NCBI GenBank assembly: GCA_012515085.1
Contig: JAAYZB010000223.1
Coordinates: 1 to 17,946, forward strand
Direction: 5' to 3'
DNA from: Acholeplasmataceae bacterium
GTDB lineage: Bacteria > Bacillota_I > Bacilli_A > Izemoplasmatales > Hujiaoplasmataceae
DNA length: 17,946 nt
The notes beneath the pieces were generated by a model that had not been told where the DNA came from, searched no databases, and worked only from the letters and a program-made list of their open reading frames with translations. Every line of letters starts with the position of its first letter. Within the stretch, counting starts at the first letter, position 1. Positions 6,180-14,146 of the stretch are shown piece by piece. The position numbers were made by a program, and so were the translations under genes.

Positions 6180-7859
6180 CTAAGCGGTGATGTCAAAGGT
6201 GAAGGCGGTCACACTCTCACCACTAAATGGACGAATGATGGGGATGATATCATGAAGCGTATTGGTATAGACGATGCTCATTTCCTGTTCGGTAAGATCC
6301 ACCTCCGTCGCCAACCCGATCAATTTATTACCAAATAGATTTTCTTTGATCGATGGATCCTGGGTATCGCTTCGCCGACTGATGATGAATGTCGGAAAAC
6401 CGGCGTCGGTCATATACCCCTTGGGATCAAGCGAGTCTTGATAATTTGGATGATAATAGAGTGTCTCAAAAGGAGTCATGTCCGGCAAGAACTGCATCAA
6501 TTCATGAAGATGCCCCGAAATCATCAGATCCGGATCCAATGTATTGAGCAACGTCGTCCATTCTTGTCGTATCTCTTCTAAAAAGAGACTATCTTGCCCA
6601 TCCTTTCCATCATGAGAAGAAACATAGGTGACGGGCATATGGCAGATCGCCAATTTGAATTCAACGGAAGGATCCAGATAATTTCCATCCGATAGCACTT
6701 GATTCAAAAATTCCGTCTGAATGTTGCGATAATCCTCAAAATGAGCTGTGCCATAATATTCCCACCAATCATCCGGATGATCTTCCCCGAGATCGAGAAC
6801 GATCCCAAAAACGGGTCCCAAACGGAAGGTGTAATAAAATGCCTCATCCTTGCTGCCAACATACCGATACAGCGAATTCGCCACATCACCTTTCACTTCA
6901 TGGTTCCCTCTGGCATAGATTACAGCTCGGGAGCCTCCGGTGATTCCATGCGCTATTTTCAGGATGAGTTCGATATCGGAGGTTCTCTCCAAATGTGAGG
7001 CAATATCCCCTGCTAAAACCAGCAGATCAAGATCTTCACCAAAATATGCGCCGGTTTTTACCGCCGCTTCCACGTATTCATGTGCATCGCTCAAAGAATA
7101 GATCTGCAATCCGTCGGCGGGATCGATGGGACGAAAATCAACTTCTTGTTTGATCGTCCTCCCCAGAAGCCCGGAGTAAGGACCTCGGTAAATGTAGTTT
7201 GTGGAAATGATCTCATATTTTTCCGCCGCATCCAAAACGGCAGTCGGCACCACGACTTTGTGCACTTTCGTAAAAGAGTCCTCACTTCCTGCAGCGAGGT
7301 CATGATACATCTCGTCCCCAATTTTTACCGATCCGGTTGCATTGATCGTGGTCGTCCATACGATTTGATATTCCTCTTCCACACTATAGACGACTGGGTG
7401 AGCAGAAATCATCACCAGATTCGCTAACACTAAAAACGTGGCCACCCCCAAAACCAGTGCGACTGCTAGAAAACTTCGGAATAACCGGCTTTTGGCCAAA
7501 CTGGTTTTCGGATAGCGAAACAAAAAATAAAGAATCAGACAGATTCCAAAGAAAATCCCGAGATTGATCAAAAAACTCCTGAGAATGTAACGAAGCGAAC
7601 CGATTCCGAGATAAAACATATAAGCAAGTGCCCCACAGAGCACGATCGCCAAAACTCCATTCACCCACGGCAGGGCCCCGCTTGAGCGTTTCCACACCAT
7701 CGCCAAGGCAACGATAGCGACTGCTCCTAGGATCCCTAATAACAGGTATTGAAGCCAAGCGATGCCAAACATGCCTTCGATTCCTGACCAAATCGATTTC
7801 ATCGCTAGGTAAAACAAGAGATTAAAGACCGCCAGAACGAAAAATAGTTTGTTCTTCAT
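6180..7859 (-). CDS. membrane-anchored metallophosphoesterase (calcineurin-like)
   Basis: A 559-residue protein with about five N-terminal membrane helices (roughly 4-21, 34-55, 63-87, 95-115, 128-152), a beta-rich linker (155-245) and a calcineurin-like metallophosphoesterase domain (about 250-455). The two-metal motifs are complete and in order: D258-x-H260 (SDAHEY), D285 (LAGDIA), N319-H320 (RGNHEV), H407 (CHMP), H450-x-H452 (SGHLHE). The architecture resembles purple-acid-phosphatase-like enzymes facing the outside of the cell; the substrate is unknown. The start is taken as ATG 7859 with GAAGGGGTGAT upstream (GGGG 8 nt away); the GTG at 7868 lies inside that site and is rejected. The gene lies between a hairpin after natB and gltX. 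Confidence 0.85.
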   Translation of the reverse strand: MKNKLFFVLAVFNLLFYLAMKSIWSGIEGMFGIAWLQYLLLGILGAVAIVALAMVWKRSSGALPWVNGVLAIVLCGALAYMFYLGIGSLRYILRSFLINLGIFFGICLILYFLFRYPKTSLAKSRLFRSFLAVALVLGVATFLVLANLVMISAHPVVYSVEEEYQIVWTTTINATGSVKIGDEMYHDLAAGSEDSFTKVHKVVVPTAVLDAAEKYEIISTNYIYRGPYSGLLGRTIKQEVDFRPIDPADGLQIYSLSDAHEYVEAAVKTGAYFGEDLDLLVLAGDIASHLERTSDIELILKIAHGITGGSRAVIYARGNHEVKGDVANSLYRYVGSKDEAFYYTFRLGPVFGIVLDLGEDHPDDWWEYYGTAHFEDYRNIQTEFLNQVLSDGNYLDPSVEFKLAICHMPVTYVSSHDGKDGQDSLFLEEIRQEWTTLLNTLDPDLMISGHLHELMQFLPDMTPFETLYYHPNYQDSLDPKGYMTDAGFPTFIISRRSDTQDPSIKENLFGNKLIGLATEVDLTEQEMSIVYTNTLHDIIPIIRPFSGESVTAFTFDITA

Positions 7860-7883
7860 TTCAATCACCCCTTCTATTATATC

Positions 7884-7909
7884 AAAACGTCAGGCGCTGC
7901 CTGACGTTT
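7884..7909 (-). terminator. strong hairpin after natB, probable terminator
   Basis: AAACGTCAGGC (7885-7895) and GCCTGACGTTT (7899-7909) form a perfect 11-bp stem with a 3-nt loop. On the minus strand only TTTT follows, then GATATAAT; on the plus strand a T7 run (7916-7922) begins six bases later. It sits 11 nt past the natB stop codon. Confidence 0.6.
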
Positions 7910-7920
7910 GTATGGTTTTT

Positions 7921-9093
7921 TTATTTGGCAAACATGATCCGTTCGCTTTCAAACATCTGGTTCAAAATGAAAATGAAGATGATGGTATAAAGGAGATTGC
8001 TGGCGAAAGTGATCAGTAAGTAAGTAACGACCGCTGGGTCAAACGAGAGAATCGCCGTCATGGTTTGCACACTGTTATAGATCGGTATCAGATAGAGAAG
8101 GGAATTATTCTGGGCTCCTTGACTGAAGAAAGAGGTAATACTCACGATAATCACGACAAGATAGATGAGCGTGATCAGTGTGCCAGCTTCCTTCAGGTTC
8201 TTCGCATAAGCGGACAGAATGGAAATGATACCCACGATGACAAACACCGTCGAAAAGAGCACGAGTAGTAACATCAGATAGTCTCCCACCCCATAAATCG
8301 ACACATCGAGATTCTCGTAAGCCAGCATTTTGGGTAGCGATACGATGATGCCAATAAAGGAAGATAAGGACGACATCAAGGACAATACCGATAAACTGAG
8401 AACCTTCCCGATCGCGATGTGGCTCCGCTTGACCGGTGTCACGAGGAGTGTTGCAATTGTTCCTCGTTCTTTTTCTCCGGCAATCGATTCCGGACCGATC
8501 GACATCGCTCCGGAGAAGAGAAACATGATCGTGAGCATCGGCAAAAGCGAAGAAAAGATGAGCCCCATCATTTGATTGGGATCAACCGGGGTAAAGGTGG
8601 TTTCCAATATGAAATACCGAGTATCGCCATACAGCTCATAAGCCAATGAGTTTTGGTACGTTATCAAGTATCCTTGAAAACGAGCAAAAATCGAACTGGA
8701 ATCCGGATCGTTCGGATTATAGTAGAGAGTGACACTAGGCTTGTTTACTCCGCCGGAATAAAGATCGAAATCCGGAGAAAACTCAATGACCAAATGCCAT
8801 TCTTCCTGATCGACCAGTTCTCGATACGACGCTGTTTCGGTATCCGTGATTGGCTGAATCTGAATGATTTCCGGGTTTTCAGCCACTTCATATATCGCTT
8901 CAAATCCAGTGGTATTATTTAAGATTGCTACATTGACGGCGTCTTCCGTTGTGAAGCTCTCAATTGCTCCACCCATGAAAGAGTAGATAAGAAATATCAT
9001 CAACCCTGGCAACAACATGACCGAGATCACGAGTCGTCGGTCGTGTATCACACGGTCCCATTCCTTTTTAAAAATCGTCCAAATGTTCTTCAT
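7921..9093 (-). CDS. natB: ABC-2 type permease, NatB-like
   Basis: A 390-residue membrane subunit of an ABC-2 exporter. One N-terminal helix (about 21-40) is followed by a large extracytoplasmic domain (41-172). A cluster of helices (about 175-198, 228-252, 270-295, 303-322, 353-378) follows. The cytoplasmic segment ESIAGEKERGTIATLLVTPV (202-221) is the diagnostic motif of the NatB/ABC-2 family. It overlaps natA by four bases (ATGA), so the two are translationally coupled. NatAB in B. subtilis exports sodium; related pairs handle antibiotics or other cations, so the substrate here is open. The stop is TAA. Confidence 0.85.
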   Translation of the reverse strand: MKNIWTIFKKEWDRVIHDRRLVISVMLLPGLMIFLIYSFMGGAIESFTTEDAVNVAILNNTTGFEAIYEVAENPEIIQIQPITDTETASYRELVDQEEWHLVIEFSPDFDLYSGGVNKPSVTLYYNPNDPDSSSIFARFQGYLITYQNSLAYELYGDTRYFILETTFTPVDPNQMMGLIFSSLLPMLTIMFLFSGAMSIGPESIAGEKERGTIATLLVTPVKRSHIAIGKVLSLSVLSLMSSLSSFIGIIVSLPKMLAYENLDVSIYGVGDYLMLLLVLFSTVFVIVGIISILSAYAKNLKEAGTLITLIYLVVIIVSITSFFSQGAQNNSLLYLIPIYNSVQTMTAILSFDPAVVTYLLITFASNLLYTIIFIFILNQMFESERIMFAK

Positions 9094-9869
9094 TGGTTAT
9101 CCCCCGCTTCTTCCCGGGCGAGACGGAAGAAATACTCTTCCAATGTGTCTCCTTTTTCAATCAATTCCTCTAAGCATCCTGTCGCTTTCAGTTTCCCGTT
9201 TAAGATAATTCCGACGCGATCACAGATTTTTTCCACCAAACTGAAAATATGGGTGCTGACAATGATTGTCTTCCCTGCATTTTTCAGTTCGATCAAATAA
9301 TCGGTGACCACTTTGGCAGTCAATACATCCAGTCCATTGGTCGGTTCATCAAAAATGATCACGTCTGGATCATGAACCAAAGAAATCACAAGCTGTGTCT
9401 TTTGTCGCATACCGCTGGATAGTTCGCCGACCTTCACTTCTTGAAAGCGATCGATTCCGAACTTCTGGAAAAGTGCCTGTTTCCTTTTCGACGCCACACT
9501 GTCGATCACCCCATGCAGTTTGGAAAAATAATCAAATAGATAATTGGGTGTGAAAAATTCTTCCAACTTCATATCGCTTGTCAAGAAACCGATGGCTTGT
9601 CGAACACCATCGGAATCCCGCATCACACTTTTCCCTTGAACCATAATATCTCCTTTGTCCGGTTTGATCAAGGTAGAAATACAACGCAGCGTCGTCGTTT
9701 TACCGGCCCCATTAGGGCCCAGTAAACCATAAATCTCGTTGGGATATGCATCAAAAGAAAGCCCATCGACCGCGACTTTTATTTTGGATTTTGTTTGCTC
9801 GATCTTTTGTTGTTTGCGTGAGAGATTAAAGGTTTTTGAAATATCCATCACGCGAATAGCTGCTTCCAT
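9090..9869 (-). CDS. natA: ABC transporter ATP-binding protein, NatA-like
   Basis: A 259-residue cytoplasmic ATPase partner of the adjacent NatB-like permease. Walker A is GPNGAGKT (51-58), the signature is LSSGM (150-154), Walker B is VIIFDEPTNGLD (170-181), and the switch histidine is H207. A Lys/Gln-rich insertion (about 16-31) between the first strand and Walker A is typical of this NatA-like subfamily. The start is ATG 9869 with AGGTG 8 nt upstream; GTG 9878 and ATG 9875 are too close to that site. Its leader carries a near-perfect 17-bp palindrome that may be an operator. Confidence 0.87.
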   Translation of the reverse strand: MEAAIRVMDISKTFNLSRKQQKIEQTKSKIKVAVDGLSFDAYPNEIYGLLGPNGAGKTTTLRCISTLIKPDKGDIMVQGKSVMRDSDGVRQAIGFLTSDMKLEEFFTPNYLFDYFSKLHGVIDSVASKRKQALFQKFGIDRFQEVKVGELSSGMRQKTQLVISLVHDPDVIIFDEPTNGLDVLTAKVVTDYLIELKNAGKTIIVSTHIFSLVEKICDRVGIILNGKLKATGCLEELIEKGDTLEEYFFRLAREEAGDNQ

Positions 9870-9896
9870 TTTCATCACCTGCTTTCGACAATCTCT

Positions 9897-9913
9897 ATTG
9901 TTATCATATCAAT
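9897..9913 (-). promoter_or_regulatory. natAB promoter region with 17-bp near-palindrome
   Basis: ATTGTTATCATATCAAT is an 8-1-8 inverted repeat with one mismatched pair. It contains a -10 candidate, TATGAT on the minus strand (9903-9908), starting transcription about 27 nt before the natA ATG. The overlap of palindrome and -10 suggests a repressor site; which repressor is unknown. Confidence 0.4.
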
Positions 9914-9961
9914 AAAAAAAAATCAAGCATTTTTTGTATTGGTTTCAAAAAACACTTGATT
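9914..9961 (-). terminator. strong rho-independent terminator after the ABC exporter pair
   Basis: Arms 9946-9961 and 9921-9936 form a 16-bp stem (two G-U pairs) with a 9-nt loop, followed on the minus strand by a T-run at 9914-9922. It separates the exporter pair from natAB, making them independent transcription units. A second hairpin with 8-bp arms (9995-10002 and 10020-10027) overlaps the stop codon of the preceding gene and is followed by A rather than T on the minus strand. Confidence 0.8.
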
Positions 9962-10023
9962 CTTGTTTTTCATTGCGTTATTTTTTTTGTTTTTTTGAGA
10001 AGAATGAAAGCGTCATAGCCTTC

Positions 10024-11667
10024 TCAATTTGCTGCCGAAGCGGATGCTAATTCTCTGATCCAAACCTTTTGATTTTTCACAGTGATGACCTCGTCATATT
10101 GATCTAAGTTTTCTTTGATGATGACGTGGCTAACATTGATCACCGTGACATTTTCCAGTGCTAATACGCTTCTTTCAATCGCCCGGGCTTTATCAAGATC
10201 CAAGCTGGCAAACGCTTCGTCGAGAAAAATGATCTCCGCTTTGTTGAGAAGGCCTCTCGCGATCGCGATCCGGCTCTTCTCGCCTCCGGAAATGTTCTTT
10301 CCGTTATCAACGATTTTTCTTCCTAGTCCATCGGCGTGTTGACTCACGAAATCCTCGAGTCCTGCCCGGCGGATCGCATCCGCAATCTCCTGATCGGAAT
10401 GCTCTTTATAAAGCGTCAAATTATTCTTCAAGGTATCTTCAAACAAGAATACTTGTTGCTCTATGTTGGCGATCTTCGAAAAATAGTCGACTTTTTTGAT
10501 ATCCTTTAAGGAAATGCCATCCACCTTGATGTCCCCTTCCGTCGGGGCGAAATATTTCCTTAAAAGGCGTAAAATCGTTGATTTCCCGCCGCCGCTCGGA
10601 CCCACGATCAAGTACTTGCCACCTTTTTGAAACTCGAGAGAGATTTGATTCAAAACCACATTCTCATCATAGGCGAAGGATACCTTGTCAAATTCGATCG
10701 TGTGTTTCAGGGTATCGAAATCAGCGGTTTCTGGATAGACCGATTTGTTCTTTAAAGATTCATCGATCCGGGTAAATAAAACCTTGACCGATTTGATTCG
10801 TGGTATAGTTTCCGAAAATTCAATGATGGGGCCGATGAAGAAATCAATGTTTTGGAAAATAACAATCACACCCGCAAACGTCAAAGCCCCCATAATCGTC
10901 TGATAGGCCACCAAAAGTAAAAGCGCAAAAACTGTCAGATACGCATTGATGTTTTGAAAGGCGAAGATAAACGAAAAAATCTTATCAATGACATACTTCT
11001 TTTGCTGGACCCTTTTGCTTTTTGCGGCAAAGTTCTCTTGAATACGGCTTTCCAAATCATTGGCTTTGATGATTTGATAAGCAGAGAGCGCTTCTTTGAC
11101 AAAGCCACTGTAATCGCGCATCATGTCGCTCCGCTCGGCATTGTGTCTCTTGACCGGACGATCGGAAAAGAGCGTGACCACAAAATTGATCACCGCGATC
11201 CCGAGGGCGATCACAACAAACAAAGGACTGATAATCGCAATGATCAAGATTGCCGTTCCAAACCCAATAACGGAAAACACACACGTAAGGATGGGTTCTA
11301 AGTAATCTCGCTCGATCAAGTCAAAATCATTGGTGATGGCCGAAAGATAGAGTGCGTTGTTGTCCCGTTGAAATTCGGAGATGTTTTTATTAAAAACACT
11401 TTTTAAATAATCAGACTTCATCGCTTCCAACGCGCCTTTGATGAAGCGGCCGCGTGTGTATGCCAGCAAAATCGAAGTCGGGAACATCGCAAGCGTATAG
11501 GCGAGCGCCACGATCGAGTGATCCCAAAAAAGATCCCAATTGCCCGCGGTTGCGGCAGTGACCAGATCGAACATGGCAAACGACATCTGGAAATTGATGA
11601 AAGCCATGAGAAGCCGGACGATTGCCGGAATATAAATATTTTTAAGATAATGTCCTTTTCGTTTCAT
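10024..11667 (-). CDS. ABC exporter half-transporter (membrane and ATPase domains), second of a pair
   Basis: A 547-residue fused ABC exporter: a transmembrane domain with about six helices (residues 10-290) and a nucleotide-binding domain (about 324-535). Walker A is GPSGGGKST (356-364), the Q-loop is at Q404/Q405, the signature is ISGGE (459-463), Walker B is IIFLDE (479-484), and the switch histidine is H514. The start is ATG 11667, one base after the stop of the upstream gene, with AGGAGG (11677-11682) inside that gene's end; an earlier in-frame start would lack a ribosome site. The tight pairing with another half-transporter suggests a heterodimeric exporter. No peptidase C39 domain is present and no peptide precursor is adjacent, so the substrate (drug, lipid or peptide) is undetermined. 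Confidence 0.88.
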   Translation of the reverse strand: MKRKGHYLKNIYIPAIVRLLMAFINFQMSFAMFDLVTAATAGNWDLFWDHSIVALAYTLAMFPTSILLAYTRGRFIKGALEAMKSDYLKSVFNKNISEFQRDNNALYLSAITNDFDLIERDYLEPILTCVFSVIGFGTAILIIAIISPLFVVIALGIAVINFVVTLFSDRPVKRHNAERSDMMRDYSGFVKEALSAYQIIKANDLESRIQENFAAKSKRVQQKKYVIDKIFSFIFAFQNINAYLTVFALLLLVAYQTIMGALTFAGVIVIFQNIDFFIGPIIEFSETIPRIKSVKVLFTRIDESLKNKSVYPETADFDTLKHTIEFDKVSFAYDENVVLNQISLEFQKGGKYLIVGPSGGGKSTILRLLRKYFAPTEGDIKVDGISLKDIKKVDYFSKIANIEQQVFLFEDTLKNNLTLYKEHSDQEIADAIRRAGLEDFVSQHADGLGRKIVDNGKNISGGEKSRIAIARGLLNKAEIIFLDEAFASLDLDKARAIERSVLALENVTVINVSHVIIKENLDQYDEVITVKNQKVWIRELASASAAN

Positions 11668-11668
11668 C

Positions 11669-13309
11669 TCAGCTCGCCTCCTGATAGTAATCTTGGATCG
11701 GATACTGATTGATGAATCCATCCTTGATCTCTAAAACATAGTCATAGCGATTGGTGATCCCCGCAAACAACTTATGGCTGATGGCGATGACAGTCGCATC
11801 CAGATTCAAGATCGTCGCTTCGATTCCTCGTCCTAATTCATCGTTGAGAGACGAAGTCGCTTCGTCCACGAACAAGACTTCGGCTTGTTTATAGAGCGCT
11901 CGGGCAATGGATACCCGTTGGCGTTCGCCACCGGATAAATTCTTGCCGTTTTCTTCGATCTGAAAGTCCACGCCTTTTGGATGGCTATCGACAAACTCCT
12001 TGAGTCCCGATTTCTCAATCGCTTCAGCCAATCGGTATGGATCGATCTCTTTAAATAACGCAATATTGTCTTTCAAAGATGCTTCAAACAAAAAGACATC
12101 TTGAAATATATAACTGGAGCGATTATTGAGCGATTTCAGAGAAATTGCTCGAAGATCGGTCCCGTCCACCGTAATCTTGCCGTCGTATTGGTCATAGATT
12201 CCCGACAACAACTTGATCAGCGTTGATTTTCCGGAGCCGCTCGGCCCTTTTAACAAATATTTCTTTCCTTTTTCAATGGTGAAATCCAAATCATGAAACA
12301 AGGTCCTCTCATCATATTGAAAATGAAGATCTTGAACTTCGACTCGTTTTTTGAAGACGAACTCCTTGGATTTGGAATTGCCTTCCGCCATTTCTTCAGG
12401 CTTGGCGATCTTGTCATAGATGGCACTGGACGATTTGATAACATTGATCAGCGGCAACATATTGACAAGCGGGAAAATGGCTAAAGTGGACAACTGGATG
12501 ATCATGGCGATATTCCCATAACTCATCCCGGTACCGATCAATGTCATCAAATAAATGAGAAGTGCGATAAACAAAAAATACCCGATAGCCACATTCAAAT
12601 CAATTTGCAGTGTCGAGAAAAACCGAAAACCAAACTTTCTGCCTTCCAACTTGTCGATTTGACGTTGCGTATTTTTCAAGAATGTCTTTTCGATGTTGTT
12701 CAATTTCAAGATTTCAAGCCCGGATAACGTATTCGAGACATTCAACGTCGTTCGTTCGTTTTCGTTCGATACTTCTTGTTGCAGTTTGACGGTTCGCTTC
12801 TGAAAAAGTTGGGAAATGAGGAGTACCAAAAAGGAGGCGATCATGACCGCAAGCGCCACTTGCCACATGAGGATGAAAAGCAATGTCATACAGACAGTAT
12901 AGATACCAAATCGGAAGATCACGTTGATCAACGAGAGAAAGAATGATTGCTCAAACGTGTTGATGTCATTGATCAGATTGGATAAATACACATCGCGAGA
13001 CTTTTGATGAAACTGTTGATAGTCCATCCACATGATTTTTTCAAACGCCTTGATCCTTAAGGAATACAAAGTGTCGCGCATATAAGAAATCCGCATCATC
13101 CGCGAGGCGATGAACGCTGCTGCATCCAACAAGATCAACCCAATGACCGCCAAAATCGTCCATTGGAAGAATTCCATGGATTTTCGCTCGATTGCTTCAA
13201 AGATCATCGCAAACACAACGACTCGTCCCATATCCCCAATCACCGGCAAAAAGCAAGCGATGATATATTGGATAAATTTCCTTTTGTTTTCTAAAAGTAG
13301 TGCTTTCAT
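11669..13309 (-). CDS. ABC exporter half-transporter, first of a pair
   Basis: A 546-residue fused exporter subunit: an N-terminal six-helix membrane domain (about 10-290) and a nucleotide-binding domain (about 322-535). Walker A is GPSGSGKST (355-363), the Q-loop is at Q403, the signature is LSGGE (458-462), Walker B is VLFVDE (478-483), and the switch histidine is H512. The D-loop reads SSLND rather than the common SALD. The ATG at 13309 has its best ribosome site, GGGAGG, about 15 nt upstream, longer than ideal, with no better in-frame start. It is the first gene of the two-gene operon and is followed after 1 nt by its partner. Its ATPase motifs are canonical, as are the partner's, so neither site is obviously degenerate. 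Confidence 0.88.
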   Translation of the reverse strand: MKALLLENKRKFIQYIIACFLPVIGDMGRVVVFAMIFEAIERKSMEFFQWTILAVIGLILLDAAAFIASRMMRISYMRDTLYSLRIKAFEKIMWMDYQQFHQKSRDVYLSNLINDINTFEQSFFLSLINVIFRFGIYTVCMTLLFILMWQVALAVMIASFLVLLISQLFQKRTVKLQQEVSNENERTTLNVSNTLSGLEILKLNNIEKTFLKNTQRQIDKLEGRKFGFRFFSTLQIDLNVAIGYFLFIALLIYLMTLIGTGMSYGNIAMIIQLSTLAIFPLVNMLPLINVIKSSSAIYDKIAKPEEMAEGNSKSKEFVFKKRVEVQDLHFQYDERTLFHDLDFTIEKGKKYLLKGPSGSGKSTLIKLLSGIYDQYDGKITVDGTDLRAISLKSLNNRSSYIFQDVFLFEASLKDNIALFKEIDPYRLAEAIEKSGLKEFVDSHPKGVDFQIEENGKNLSGGERQRVSIARALYKQAEVLFVDEATSSLNDELGRGIEATILNLDATVIAISHKLFAGITNRYDYVLEIKDGFINQYPIQDYYQEAS

Positions 13310-13359
13310 TGAGTTCTCTTGTTTCCTCCCTTATTGAAGCTTCAAACCAATGTCCAATT

Positions 13360-13450
13360 ATCATAATATCACTCAATTGTGAGAAAGTCATTTATTTTTT
13401 TAATTAAATTACCTTATTTTTTTGATTTTTTGATATTTTTGTTTGATTTC
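13360..13450 (-). promoter_or_regulatory. possible promoter of the ABC exporter pair within AT-rich tracts
   Basis: A -10 candidate, TATGAT on the minus strand (13360-13365), would start transcription about 43 nt before the ATG at 13309. No good -35 is visible. Upstream, 13391-13444 is a run of A/T tracts (plus-strand T-runs at 13395-13401, 13417-13423, 13426-13431, 13436-13440) that could act as an UP element or curved DNA. CAATT (13355-13359) and AATTG (13375-13379) flank the -10 as an inverted repeat. Confidence 0.35.
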
Positions 13451-13451
13451 T

Positions 13452-14096
13452 TTAATATTCCGTCCCAAATAGGAGTGGAACAAATCGACAAGTACAGATC
13501 GCTTGCCGCTGGTAGCGCTCTTCAATTCGCATCACTAACCATAACGTCTGCCAAGAACGATTCCCCACCGGTATGATCAGCCTTCCATGTGGCTTCAGTT
13601 GCTTCAACAACCTTTCCGGAATCTCCTCGGCTCCCGCCGTGACTAAGATGGCATCATAAGGAGCGTGTTCTTCCCAACCCGTTGATCCATCCTTGTGAGC
13701 ATAGCAAATGTTTAGATATCCTTCTTGATCCAAAATGCTTTTCGCTTTGTCAAGCAGTGACTCGATTCTTTCCACGGAATAGACTGTCTTTGCAAGGAGA
13801 GATAGAATCGCCGTTTGATACCCCGAACCCGTACCGATCTCCAACACCGTTTTGCTTCGATCCAGTACTGCGAGCTCGGTCATGAGTGCCACCATGTATG
13901 GTTGCGAAATGGTTTGATCTTTATCGATGGGACAAGGCATATCTTCATAAGCCATGTCCCGGTACGCCAATGGTACGAACAACTCGCGAGGCACACGTAA
14001 AAAAGCATCGATCACATTGTCGTTCTCGATGCCTCTTGTTTTTAATTGTTGGTCCACCATCCGCTTTCGCAATGGCTCATAATGATATCGATCCAT
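13452..14096 (-). CDS. pcm: protein-L-isoaspartate O-methyltransferase
   Basis: A 214-residue cytoplasmic SAM-dependent methyltransferase that starts repair of isoaspartyl damage in aged proteins. The family landmarks are in order: DQTISQPYMVALMTELA (substrate loop, about 60-76), VLEIGTGSGYQTAILS (SAM motif I, 84-99), DAILVTAGAEEIPERLLKQL (motif II), LIIPVG, and the C-terminal CRFVPLL. Length is normal. The ATG at 14096 has AAAGGG with GGG 7 nt upstream. It lies 50 nt after the endonuclease gene with its own -10. No terminator follows before the AT-rich promoter of the ABC pair, so read-through is possible. The stop is TAA. Confidence 0.93.
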   Translation of the reverse strand: MDRYHYEPLRKRMVDQQLKTRGIENDNVIDAFLRVPRELFVPLAYRDMAYEDMPCPIDKDQTISQPYMVALMTELAVLDRSKTVLEIGTGSGYQTAILSLLAKTVYSVERIESLLDKAKSILDQEGYLNICYAHKDGSTGWEEHAPYDAILVTAGAEEIPERLLKQLKPHGRLIIPVGNRSWQTLWLVMRIEERYQRQAICTCRFVPLLFGTEY

Positions 14097-14131
14097 ACAT
14101 TGACCCTTTCAACCTCTATCAAGCCAAATGT

Positions 14132-14137
14132 ATTATA
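14132..14137 (-). promoter_or_regulatory. -10 element of the pcm promoter
   Basis: A consensus TATAAT on the minus strand, placed so that transcription starts near 14125, about 29 nt before the pcm ATG. The -35 would lie at the 3' end of the endonuclease gene and is poor. Confidence 0.4.
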
Positions 14138-14146
14138 TCTTATATT

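Noticed and set aside
7876..7884. TGATATAAT as an extended -10 promoter for the metallophosphoesterase gene
   Set aside because: It is a good sequence match, but the implied start at about 7869 falls within the ribosome binding site, leaving almost no leader; the hairpin of the natB terminator occupies the -35 region.
9995..10027. Hairpin at the stop codon of the second ABC gene as a terminator
   Set aside because: The 8-bp stem is followed by A-rich, not T-rich, sequence on the transcribed minus strand; the real terminator is the 16-bp stem at 9921-9961.
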